Shown here: positions 24,560 through 37,200 of the stretch, piece by piece
How positions within the stretch are numbered: the stretch's first letter is position 1
Layout: each line of letters opens with the position of its first letter
From: Odontesthes bonariensis
Taxonomy: Eukaryota; Chordata; Actinopteri; Atheriniformes; Atherinopsidae
DNA: 64,000 bases
NCBI RefSeq assembly: GCF_027942865.1
Contig: NC_134509.1
Span: 25,044,697 to 25,108,696, forward strand
Direction: 5' to 3'
The notes under the pieces: generated by a model
The model's input: the letters and a program-made list of their open reading frames with translations, nothing else
Database searches by the model: none
Told to the model about the DNA's origin: nothing
Translations under genes and position numbers: made by a program

Positions 24560-26160
24560 AAGTTCACCCCAAAGCCCAAAAGATCTGCTGCTAACGTCCC
24601 AGAACGAGATGCTCCAGGACACCCACATATGTTCTTTGCCCCAACTGGTCAGAGCTTTTCTAGAGGCATGAAGAGGACTTACTTAATATTAGACCGGTGG
24701 TCATGATGTTATGGCTAACCATAACCTGAATTTTTTGTTAAGTAGAACAGAGACAGGAGAGTGAAACACTATCAGCATTCATTTCCAAAACTACTCCCAC
24801 CGAAAGTTGTAACAGTTTGACTGAGAGAGTGTAAAGAGTCTCGTCCAAAATCTTTTCTTTGTCTGCTCTATTTCAATGTGGAATTTAGTCAGTTGACATT
24901 AATCTTCACATCTGTGAAATGTTTAGTTAAGTATTAGTCACATCTGGAACAGTTAAACTGGAGGCTGACAACATCCATATCAGCAGCAATGTTGATGTCA
25001 CAGGGTCAAAAAGTCCATCAGCGGCAGGAGATAGAAGAAACATTCTTCACTTGGATGGGGTACTCTATTCTGGAGCAGTGTTAGGTTGACTCACACGCTG
25101 GGAGGAATGCCTAACCTCTTTGCTAAAGGTCTCAAGCCCTGTATGGCATCAGACCACACTGTGAAAGTTTTCAAACTGGGTTCGAGCTGCAGCAAAGAGT
25201 AGGAACAGTTGACAAGTACAGAGTGGAACAAGACCAAGTCCATTTCAAGGCCTTTAGGCCCTGCCAAGCATGAGATAGATGGGATTTTTTTTTATCCATT
25301 TGCATGCCTGTTGGTCCTCCTTATAGTGTATTCTTACAAACAAAATACACTGCTGAGTATGGTCTCCCAGTGTGCAACCACTGCTTTTTAACATGAAGAC
25401 ATGGGGGTCTGACTTGGCACACAGGCTGGCTGAAAGGGGGGAGTTTAACAGGTAGAGCTGGTTTAAAGAAACACTCCCTGCATTAATGTCCAAGAGCTTG
25501 AAGACCAGTACAGACTTACTGAAAGGCAGTTTTACAGATGATGCATTATTTCATGGAAGACTGAGCTTAGGCAAAGAATAGGTATGATCCTGTTGCATTT
25601 TTCTGCAGTGACTGTAAAACATATTTTTACAACCACGTTCTCTTTTAAAGCTTCCCATGGGCTGGGTGGATGTGCACTGGGTGGAGATACAAAAAGCCAA
25701 ATGTGTTGGTGTTTAAAAGAAATACATTCTAGTAAAATTCCTCTTAAGACACACTAGTATAACTACCCCATGTAATAAACTACTGATCAAAACTCCTGCG
25801 AGGCAGAGTGAGGCACATTTTCCCAACAAAACTGCCAAGCTTTAAACACATAGGATGACTATGATTTTCCAAATTCTGAGTGTGCCTCAGTCCCACAATA
25901 AACTTTAACACAAGGGCATTCATTGTGCAACTATATCATTACTCTTAATGCTCTTCAAGTAGCACTTTGTAAACATGTTAAGATGGGAAGGAAAGCGTTG
26001 GTAGCAAGGGAAATGTGCATATGAATCAGCTAAATATGTGTTATGAGATGAAAGCAAACAATAAACAGAACTGAGTTTTAAGTCATATTAGCCACCCATT
26101 AAACAAAGAAACTTCTTTTACAAAAATATTTGCTACAGTACACTGCCACCAGGTGCTCGG
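24560..26160. other. Intergenic stretch with one decayed repeat piece
   Basis: About 24,590-24,720 ends in GGTGGTCATGATGTTATGGCT, resembling the end of the element at 26,168-26,664, so it is probably another decayed copy of that family. The remainder has no recognisable gene. Confidence 0.4.
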
Positions 26161-26167
26161 TTCCTAT

Positions 26168-26664
26168 ACACCAATCAGCCATAACAATATGACCACCCAC
26201 ATGAAATTGAGTGGGCTTTCCTCATGTCTCTAAAGTGCTCTGACCGGTCCAGGCACCACCGGTTTGTAACAATACATCTTTATGGCCCTGTGGGTTTTTT
26301 GATGGTGTCTTTGTGAATTGGGCTTGCCTCCCACAGACGCCATTAGTGTGGAATCTGAGGGGGTTTGGAGGCCGGATCAAAACTTCAGATTTTTTTGTCC
26401 TGTTCTTTGAGCCCTTTTCTAAGCGGTTCTTGCAGGGTGCCACTGTTGTCCCGCTGAGGGAGGCTGCTACATTAACAAAGAGCTGTTGCTATGAGGGGGG
26501 TGTGACTGGTCTGCAAAAAATGTAGGTATGTGGCAATTGTCAAAGTGACATCCATGTGAACGCCAGGATACAGGTTTTCCCAGAAGAAATCTGTGTTGTA
26601 ACAAGATGAGCAGAGCCACTAACTTTATCTGTCATTGGTTTTTAATGTTATGGCTGATTGGTGT
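26168..26664. mobile_element. Short DNA-transposon-like element with 19-bp terminal inverted repeats
   Basis: ACACCAATCAGCCATAACA at 26,168-26,186 is the exact reverse complement of 26,646-26,664. Inside is sequence related to the ends of fish Tc1-like transposons, including a decayed antisense stretch around 26,540-26,590. At 497 bp it is too short to encode a transposase, so it is a non-autonomous derivative. No clear TA duplication is preserved. Confidence 0.65.
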
Positions 26665-29140
26665 CTGCTTAAACAATGAGTTGTCACTTGTACGGCAAAA
26701 TACCCTCTAACACTGAACACTCCTCAGTCTAATGACTGATATTTGAACCTGATTCAAAACCACAGCGAGGCAGATGTTGCACCCTGGGAAAGTGATTTAT
26801 CATGTCTTAAACCGTTTAAATTCATCATGCACTTGTTAAAGGGAACATGCATCATCAGCAGACTTGTTTTCTCAACATTCTGGTTATGAACAGAAATCCA
26901 GTAATGGATTAATGTTGAAGGATTCCTGCAAAGACAGACTCATTTAACAGTTTTGTAGATACAAATGCTTTGTTCATGGAAGTACACTGGACAGTGCGGC
27001 TGAAATGTTTTGGCACTCCTAGCATTGCACAAAGACCAAGTAACTGAAATTATGTGACCATAGTAAAGCTTTCCACTGAATGACTCACGGCAGACAAACT
27101 GGGTTTACAGCACAGCTCTGTGCCCACAGTGACTGTGCTGGCTGATTCTGTTACAGAGTTGGGTTGTAGTCAGTGTCTCCTTACAGAACAAGCTCTTAAA
27201 AACTGTTTTATGGAGTCATATTCATGAAAAAAAAAAACATCCATTTGGGGGTTTTCAATATGACAATACTACCATCTAGAGGACGGGCTGTTTCCTGGTC
27301 CCTTTAAACCTTACATTTATCTTTGACAGAATACAGTATTTAATTTTACATAATACACATATTGTTTCATGTTTTATGGTCTTGCAAGTAATCATGAGCA
27401 TTTCTGAAAGCAATTGTTCTTAACTTTCCAAAAGTAGATGTTCCAACACTACACGGGTCCACAGGAAAACAAGAGGAAAGGATTTAAAGTCAAAAATCAT
27501 CAATCACAAAATGTTTTCTTTTCTTGTAAGTTTCAGTGCTTCCAAAGAAAGCTGAATCAAATTCAATTTCAATTCAATTCATTTTTATTTATATAGCGCC
27601 AAATACAACAAATGTCATCTCAAGGCACTTAGATAGTAAGTCCAATTCAAGCCAATTGGAATTCAATTAATTAATAATAATCATAATTCATAAAATGTGA
27701 AGCCTGAAAAAATAACAGTGGCTCTGTGACTGTATGTGTGTTCCCTCCAGCCTTAGATATCACACTAATTGTAGCCCAGTACAACCAGTGCAAAGTCAGA
27801 TCTTCCGTACACACTGGGTGAGCCACAGTCTCAGCTCACTGAAGTGACCAGCACTTTGAGGCATAGATTGCAGCCAAGATTGATGAAAATGTTCTCAACT
27901 TAACCAAAAACCACAGCATTCCTTCCTGCTGGCTGAGACACCATGTCATGCACATAAAACTACTGCAAATATGCAAATCCTGATGTGCACACCAACAGTT
28001 ATTTTCATTCCACAGAAAACTGCTCCTGATAAATACTTGGACATCTCACCAAAGACTTATTTCCTGTATATATCATTTTCCTTTGCTGCTATTGATTATC
28101 ACAGATTACTGACACGTCCTGAAGCCTCTTCTTCTCAAAGGGAGAAATGCACAATAGCACAATCACCGTTTCTTTTGTCTGGATTATTGGACCCCTTTTA
28201 AAGATGCCACACATCTTCTGAACATTCTGACCTTAAATTAGTATTTTTCAGACCATTAAATCAGGTGAAAATTAACTTTGTTCAAGGTCTGTCTGTCTCT
28301 TCAAATCTGCTTTAATCCATCAACAGAACACTTAAAATAATTCAACCACAACCAAGTGGTCCTTCAGGGTTTTCTTTGACATTAGCGCAGGTAGAACTGT
28401 GTCATCTTTTTAGTGTCTGAATCTCATTTAGTTAGTTAAGGAGCCATGTGGTTATACTATGATGAGGAGACACCATGTCAAATTGACTTCAGAAGCTATA
28501 GGAAGTAAAGAATTAGTGACTAAAATGAATCATCACGAAGACCCAGTGGTAGAACCTCAGCCATTTAATGTGTTTTTTTCCGTTTTACTGAACCAGGAGA
28601 GCAGAGCAAAGCTAAAACAAAGAGTTTTCGGTTGAGCGTGAACAAACTACAGTGTCGTACACTTATGCAGAAGTCAGCATGGGTAACACTGGTGTATTAT
28701 CATCAAAGACCTCTAAAAGTACACTTATAAGCCGTCTTGGTAAGAGCACAAGACACAAACTTAGCTTGTTTTTTCACTTTAAACACAGTAAAAATTGGAC
28801 GTTTCAAAATATTGCTCAAGGCCCTCTAATTACATTTGGATAGTTTAACTTTTTCCCCATTCTGGTAAACTTTAAGCAAAGTGACAATCTGTGGCAGACC
28901 CAACGTAAACTGAGAGCTGTTGCAGAACTAAATAGAGTTTATGTTTGATTTAGGTCACAAACACTTTTTCCCCCATCCAGAGTGACTCAAGGCGTCACCA
29001 GTAGTGAGCTGCACTACACATTTTTGTGTTCCAACAGTATGTGTCAATTCCATCTATTTAGATGCACGAGGTGTATGAGGTGAAACTGCAGAAAACAGCT
29101 GCCAGCCAAACTTTAATCACAGACGACACATGAAGGCAAA
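26665..29140. other. Intergenic stretch with an L2-type tail
   Basis: About 27,560-27,690 contains TTTATTTATATAGCGCC followed by AATGTCATCTCAAGGCAC, a low-complexity 3' end widely seen in fish L2-type elements, on the minus strand. Nothing else recognisable was found. Confidence 0.5.
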
Positions 29141-29143
29141 TCA

Positions 29144-29149
29144 TTTATT
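29144..29149 (-). terminator. Candidate polyadenylation signal of smap1
   Basis: TTTATT on the plus strand reads AATAAA on the minus strand, about 520 bases after the smap1 stop codon at 29,670-29,672. It is the first clear canonical signal downstream of the gene. Confidence 0.4.
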
Positions 29150-29669
29150 ACCACTTTAAGTTTATAGGGGAACCACAAGTACTTTAAAAGAAGGTTATAC
29201 AGCGCTGTACATTTGGAAGAAGTACCGACTGGCTGGTAGTCATATCTTCTCCCTTTAAATACTATTCAATTAAATGTTCTATAATCTTATAATGATACAG
29301 TGATACAATAAAAGCTTGTGTAACTGGTCCTGCAGCTTTACTGATATGTCGATGTTGGGACTGTTATTTCCTTGTAATTTGTTTCTTTTCCAAAAAAGGA
29401 AAATAAAAGTTATGATCAAAAACCATACGACAGGCAGAAACTGCCAGGCTGTAATCCTGTATAACTCCCAATTCACTCACACAATAGAGAGAAAGAGAGA
29501 CAGAAAGGGAGAAGGAGAAATAGAGAGATACAACTGTAATGTTCTGAAGGCTGGTCCGTGATGGAAATGGGCATCAGTTCATAGTAAGGAGCAGAGAAGC
29601 ACAAGTTATATTTTGCACTTTCTGCAGCCTCGACTCTTACTCTGCCCGACCACCGACCCGCTTGAAGGC

Positions 29670-31222
29670 TCACTTCCATAGCTGTGTGCTCAGAGTCTGG
29701 CCAGATCCAGCGGCGGCCCAACCGCCCATGGCCGACGGAGGCTGACCGAAGGCCATCTGGCCTCCCGCGCCATTCAGAGTCAACCCTGACATCTGCTGGT
29801 TCACCTGAGGAAGTTACAGAAATCAGTACACTGAGTAACACTGGAGCATTAACACCAAAACTGACTCCAATAATGCACTAATGAGCCTTTACATGGCTTT
29901 AAAAGCAGTGAGTGATTTCTAAAATTTACAGCAACATGTTATACTAATAATAACCCTGTGGCTAGACCATAGAAATGGATTACAAAAGTCCATTCTACAC
30001 ACTCGCTTTGTCCCGATTCCATACTGCATGTCAGCTGTATACATTGTGCAAAAGGTGTAATTTCTATAAAACAGTATTTGCAGTTAGTATACAAAGAAAA
30101 AAAAAGTGCAAATGGTTTTATACAGTGATATAATTAACAAATACTTCAGCAAACTAATACTTAAGACTTTAACAATGGCTTCTTAGTTCTGTTTTACTAT
30201 CTTATAAAAGTAGCTTTTATTTTTTCCAGCTGTGAACAGCTCCTAACATCTTGCACTCTTACGGTTTTTAGCATGAACACTGTCACTTTTCAACTTTCAA
30301 AGCACCCACCAATCTGCTTGGAAAGAGTTAGTATTAAGGTTTAGGGACCCGGCCCTTGTTCTGACGTCATGTCTGTGCTGCCATCTAGTGGGTACCGCAT
30401 GTCATTTACAAACACTGTATGGGAATTCTGCAGTGCATTTTCACATTGTGAGACTATTTACGCAACTAGAGGTACCACATACACACACATCAATACAACC
30501 CACAATGCAACAGCACAAGCTTTAATGTGGAGTTACTTCTAAAATGCTAAAGCAATCACAGCAGCTCAAGCAGTCTCCATACCTGACCCATGTTCCACTG
30601 AGCCTGCTGCCCTGGCTGGATGGCGTACATGCCCTGAGCGGGCACCATGCCGGCTGGCATCGCACCACCCTGTGGTCCCATCATCCTGGGGGCCATGCCC
30701 ATCATACCAGTTGCGGGTGCATTCCCCATGAACCCGTTAGGCATGGTCATTCCAACCATCATGCCCTGATTGGGGCCCATCATGGCTGCGCCGCTCTGAG
30801 CCATCATAGCGCCCATGACGGTGGTGGGTGGCATGGCTGTTCCCATGCCATGAAAGGCCTGATAACCAGCGGGAGTCTGGACAGGAAACTGCATCTGAGA
30901 GGGGCCCATGAACATGCCAGCTGAGAGGAGAAGAGCACATTCAGAGTGAGGAAGGTATAGAAGGATTTCCAAAATTCAGAGCCTGTTAATCAGGATGAGA
31001 GGTTAGGAAGGCTGCGTGACTGCACTGCTAAATACAAGCAGGTACGTACTTGCTTTTTGTACATTCATATTTAGTGATGTTATCATAGTCACCGATCTCA
31101 GTTCTGCCTTAGAAAGATATTCCTCTTGGGGTTTCTAAAGTTCAATGCCTAATAAGGCATAAGCAGTTCCTGTTCACCCGTAGATGTACAGACTGCTGTT
31201 GGATGAAAACTGATATGGAGGA

Positions 31223-31260
<38 letters not shown>

Positions 31261-34200
31261 AGTGAATATTACCACTGTTTAAATTAAAAAAAAGCTGTTA
31301 TTAAATGTCTAATGAAAGCTTTTTCCCAAAGAGACTAATCTAATTCCAGATTTTGCCCGTTAAAAGCACAGCTGTTACTTTGCTGCTTGTTTCTGGACAG
31401 CATCCAGAGTTTGGATTTCAACTTTGTTTTGGGGAAAATCACGTTAATGTTTCAAAATCCATGTAAATAACAGTATAGTGTGAGCAGTATGGCCATAATG
31501 AGATTTCAGTTTGGGGTCCTTACCAGAGGGGGCCTGCTGGGACATGCTGTTGGTTCCATACAGAGACAGAATAGAGTCCTTGGACAGAGGTTTCTTGGCC
31601 CCGTCCTCAGTTTTAGTGGCGCTACTGCTGTCACTGAACAGGTCAAAGTCTCCCTGTCCTGACCCTGAGCTGGCTCCGCCTCCTACCGCCCCTGCTGCTG
31701 GAGCTTGTGTCGGAGTGCTGGCTGAGTTACTGGAGCTCACCTGGAAGAAGGTGAGAAACCCTGAGGTTTAGCCGGTGCTCGTGAAGACAAAAAGGAACAC
31801 TGCTTGTTTAAGATGCATCATCACCATGTTTACATGGAGTATGTGAGGGTGTTTGGCTCCGTGTTGAAAACTAACAAGCATGCGACCATAATAAAGAAGG
31901 TTCTGTAATCAATAATGCCAACTGTGCTTTGATATAGCTGCCTGCACATTATGTAAGTGTGAGCCTGATAGTAAGCTCACCAGAGTCATGCAGTCTGTTT
32001 TCTTACCTTCTACCAAACACGCCCATTCCTGAATATAATTTTACCCTGAATACAATTCTGCTACATTTGTGTGGTGCAGCCAAAAGGCTAAGTCACATTC
32101 AAATCCCTAACTAGTTATTTTATTCCAACAAGCGGTCTAAAACTTCAAAGTTTACATCATAACCGATAATACTTTATCTGGGGATCCCCAGGGGTCAATC
32201 CTGGGACCCCTATTGTTCAATCTGTACATGCTTCCATTAGGCCAGCTAATACGCACCTGTAGTGTGTCCTACCACAACTATGCAGTTGACACTCAGATCT
32301 ACTGCCACTGATGGCAGGAGAACACGGGCCTGTAGATACATTGTGTCACTGCATCGAACAGATCAGTGTGTGGATGCAAAACAATTTCCTCCAGCTAAAC
32401 TCAGACAAAACTGAAATCATTGTCTGTGTCCCACAGAAACAAAGAGAAAGTGTTATCAGTCACCTTGAGACTCTCTCTCTAAAACCTAATAATCAAGTTA
32501 GAAATCTCGGGGTAATATTGGACTCAGACCTGAACTTTAACAGCCACATTAAATCAGTAACATCAGCAGCTTTTTACCATCTAAAAAACATTGCCAGAAT
32601 CAAAGGAATAGTGTCTAAACCAGACTTAGAGAGACTGATCCATGCGTTTGTCTCCAGCAGGTTAGACTACTGTAACGGCCTGCTCACTGGGCTCTCTAAA
32701 CGGGCTGTAAGACAGCTGCAGTACATCCAGAACGCTGCTGCTCGAGTCCTGACTAGAACCAGGAAATACGACCATATTAGTCCAGTGCTCAGGTCTCTGC
32801 ACTGGCTTCCTGTCGCTCAGAGAATAGACTTTAAAACAGCTCTGCTTGTGTACAAGTCTCTTCATGGTCAAGCGCCAAAGTACATCTCTGACATGTTAGA
32901 GCCATATGAACCAACTCGGGCTCTGAGAACCTCAGGGAGGGGTCTCCTGCTGGTGCCCAGAGTCAGGACTAAACAAGGTGAGGCTGCGTTTCAGTTTTAT
33001 GCTCCTAACATCTGGAACAGCCTTCCAGAAGATGTGAGACAGGCCTCAACTCTTACAATGTTTAAATCCAGGCTGAAAACAGTTCTATTTAGCTGTGCAT
33101 ATGACACCTGAAAGTATTTTATCTGCACTCTTCACTTTTAAATTAATTAATTAATGATTTTTTTTTTTTTTAATGATTTTATTGCCTTCTTGTGATTTTA
33201 TGTAGCTGTAAAGCACTTTGAATTGCGTACGAATTGTGCTCTACAAACAAAATTGCCTTGCCTTCTTTAGATTTGTGCTCATCGGAGAAAGCAGAAAACA
33301 TATCATACATACAGAATGGGGAGACATTATGTGGTCGTCAAGACCAGGGAAAATAGGAGAGAAGAGCATTCAAACTAAATTTCAGGATGTTTCGTATCAA
33401 TTTAAATGATCAGAATGCAAATGACAGCGTAGGTCTTAAAATATGGCTTTTAAAAAAAAATTAAAAAAAATAAATAATAATAAAAATAATAATAATAATA
33501 ATGCTGCTGCAAGTTGTAGGATCTGGGGTTAAACTGAACATCTAACTGAATCTGAATCAAACCCATGTAAAAAAGGGGTTTTCATTAAGTAAGTCGATAT
33601 GAGTCCAAGTCTAAAACTGAGCTGCTATTTGGGGGGAAAAAGCCTGCTTAACAAATCAGGCTAATAATGTTTTGAATGGTTTTATACGCTGGCAAACCAG
33701 CGACATGGCCTGGATATTTTAGCTTTGATATAGCAACCATTACATCTTATATGCTGAAAGTTGATTCTCCTCACACATGCTTTCCTTTTTACAGTCTGGC
33801 AGAAACGATGGATGGTACCAAAATGAATGTACACATGACCCTAAAAAAAAGTATGGTTGCTAAGATACAGAGTGCCTCATAACAATCAACCACATATAAA
33901 CGAAGAGATAAGACCTCACCGTAGGCTTAAAAAAATAACTGATGATTGTCTCCATTTTACGAATGATCAATGGTAATTAAAAACAATACATTTATTTTAA
34001 TGCATGCATTCATTCTTTCCCTCATTTGTTTCCTGCTTCTCTTTTATTTGAATTCAATCCGTCTCAGTATCCGGGTTGCTGTCTTGTGGCCTATCATAGG
34101 CCCTTTTATTTTTAGTGCACAATTAATTTCAGTTTTACAACAAGGCTCCAGTCGCTGTAGAGTCCAGCTGAGCAGTTCTCTGAAATCAAAATCAAATCCA

Positions 34201-37200
34201 AACGGGGGAATCCTTGCTTGGTTTTACCTGAGAAAACTGAGCTGCGGATGTGGATGAAGGAAGGGGGTTGGATACCATTGGGCCGAAAATGTCCAGGTCA
34301 TTGTTCTGGCTTGTGCTCGTGCTACCATTGTTAGTCGATGCTGTGACTGGTGCGTCTGTGCCAGAGAGGAAGAAAAACTGGTTATACAGGTGGCAGTTAG
34401 GCATACAGCATAGGAAACAACATCCTATGAGGCCTCTTTGACTCAAGATAACATAACTCGCTGACAGTTTCCCAGCTATATTCTACCTGAATTTATTTTA
34501 AATGTAGACAAGGCTATTTATGATCACCAATGTAAAAACATGCATTTCTTTGTAGATGTTTAACTACAATGCTTTCACACAGCTGCGGGACGGCCCGCAC
34601 AGTGAGAACATAGTTGAATAAGGAAACATAACAGCAAACACGTCATTTACATAATGCAATGCTCAAATAATAACGTGATGTTAGCCCAAGCACTTGATCA
34701 CAAACTTCAACATTCAAAGCAGAGAACTGCATATACATTGAGACTGAAATATTCCCATTACAGACATTTACTTTCTGTAAGTGATTCACAATGTAGCCAT
34801 AAGGAACTATACATGAAAAACAAACCCACAGCAACACAAACAAGTTGCTTTTAATGAAGTTTCCCCATTCTAACCAGTTCACAATGCATCCACTTCTTGG
34901 TGTATTCAACACTGAGCCACCAAAAATGTCAAATCTGAATCTACTTCACCTTTTCAAACAAAACAAGAAGTTAGCAGTCTGCCGCTCTTTCGACTGAGTC
35001 AGCAGCTGTGGAACTTCCTCTCGTGAACTCACAAAACACTTTCGGTGGTTTCTGATGCAACGTTGTTTAGAGGAACAACATTTAAAAGGACTTCACTGAA
35101 GCTCTGATATAGAGCAGAGGGAGACACAGGGAGTCCACGTTATGGATGTAAAAACATTCTCAGGCAACACCTGCAAGCCTCCCTGAGGCCAAGTGTGAAA
35201 GGCAACAACAGCCCAACAGTTACGTGCACAGCTGAGTGGAGCTACAGTTACAGCTCGACTTGGACATCTGCTCCGGCCACTGTACATGCATAGAGCCAAA
35301 TCCAATTGACATAAGTTTATCTAACAGGTACCTCTAATTCTGCCACTTCTAACTCCCTCTGGGGGAGATCATCGAACATGTTATAACAGCTGAATTCACT
35401 GCACAGACACCTTTAAGTTACTTAAATTGTGATTTTGTCAGAGCAGTTAGCAGAGCGTGCACACGCAGGAGCCACAACTGCATCATCTGGGTGCGTTGGC
35501 TCGGTTTTGAGAAGTTCGGTTCAGTGCGATTTTGGTCAAACTAACATGTTTACACGTATTTTAAAAGTCAGACTAACAGAATAATTAGCTTTTTCTAGTG
35601 TCATTTTAAGCACGTTTAATAAAATTCCAATTTACTGTGATTGATAAGTGGCATGCACGCACGATGTGGATACAGATAACCAGGAATAACGAGGCATTCC
35701 TAGTCTGTGATGGGTTGTGTACAGGCTCCATAAGTTTAGAATCGTAAAACTGGCAATAAAGAGAAAACAATTATAGTTTGAATCCTACTTTAAATAATAA
35801 TTCAGTGTATATATTTGATACCCACCAAGGCCTAGTAGATTCACAGAGGGTTCTGAAGTCTTCACAGGGCTGATTTTGGGAGCTGGCCTGGACTCTTCAC
35901 TCTTTAAGCAGAACAGTTGTAAAAGTCAAAAAGAGGAACAAACCGAGGGAACATCAGAATACAACTCAGAGCCATGAGTTTATGAAGCTTTAATGCAGGA
36001 ATGCACGCTACTCTTACCTTGGTGTAAGATGACACCTTGCTCCCTCTATCAGACTCCTTCTCTTTCTTACTATCTTTTGGCTGAAATAACAGAGAAGAAG
36101 AACAGTGAACAGCTAAATCTGCTTCATACCCAAAGGGTAAACTTTTTGATTCATACATACACTGCTCCCGTTGATCACATTCTTGCTGTAGTATTTCTTC
36201 TTCTCATATTTATCCCTGATAAAGAATTCAACTGCTCTGCGTGAAGAGTTAAGAAGAACAGGGCAATAAAAGGGCCAAAATAATTACCTGTAAACCATTT
36301 AGGACTCGTGTGTCTGTGCTTGCTGATGGAAAAAAAAGGATACTGGTCTGTTTGAGGTCTTCTGAAGCTGTCTGGAAGGTTGGCTTCATAAAGCTGCCTG
36401 GCGTTGGTGTTTCCCATGTCCTGTATACTCTGAAGAAAGGGCAAAACAAAGGTGGAAATGGAGCAGTTATGTCATCAGGGTTATCTTAGCTTACTTTTAG
36501 GAAACTATAAAACAGAGTTTGTGCTACAAATTAAGAGCGTGGAGAGACATTTTGTTTGTACATTTCATTGAGCTACGTTTAAAAACGCCGCACTACATCC
36601 ATTATTTTGTGCTTCATTACTTTACATTGCAGACTTTCTTTGATGCAACATTTTATCTTCCACATGCACAATCAATTTGGATATTTTTGAGCTTTATTAA
36701 ATGTTTTGTAGCTATGACTTGAATGCTCACTTTGACAGTAATTTTCTGTTAAAAACTGGTCATTATTAAGACTTCCAACTTACATAAGTGCAGAGTACTT
36801 ATTGCAATAGTGCAATAATAGACTTTAGCCTCTTAAGTTGATCCACTGCTAATGGTCCTCCCATACTGACTCAGACCAACAGAACAACAAAGGCGAAATG
36901 GACCAGCCTTGCGTGTGTATACAGCCAGATTCGATCACTATAACAAACGGTGCCGTCGTCACTCAGTTGATTCCTGATTCAGGCTTGATTCTGCAAGTCC
37001 ACGAGGGGCTGACACGCCTCTGTTTGGCATGTGCGAATTACGACGAGGAACAGCGGCAGGCAAAGGAAAATTATGAACAACATTCCTTTAAAAAGTAAGA
37101 TCTGCTGTACTGTCGAGCAGCAACAGATGGTTGCTGGCAGAGAAACAATAAAGCCCTGTTTACCCCCCAAAAAAACAGAAGTTGAGATGTTTAAGTTGGA

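Noticed and set aside
29473-29841. 122-codon minus-strand frame near the smap1 end
   Set aside because: It is a different phase of the last smap1 exon. The true phase gives the conserved ending QTLSTQLWK.
30544-30924. 126-codon plus-strand His-rich frame
   Set aside because: It is antisense to smap1 exon 9, whose Met codons (ATG) read as His (CAT) on the other strand.
32311-33111. 266-codon frame as a host gene
   Set aside because: Motifs such as [10 protein letters not shown] and [11 protein letters not shown] identify it as the C-terminal end of an L2-like LINE.
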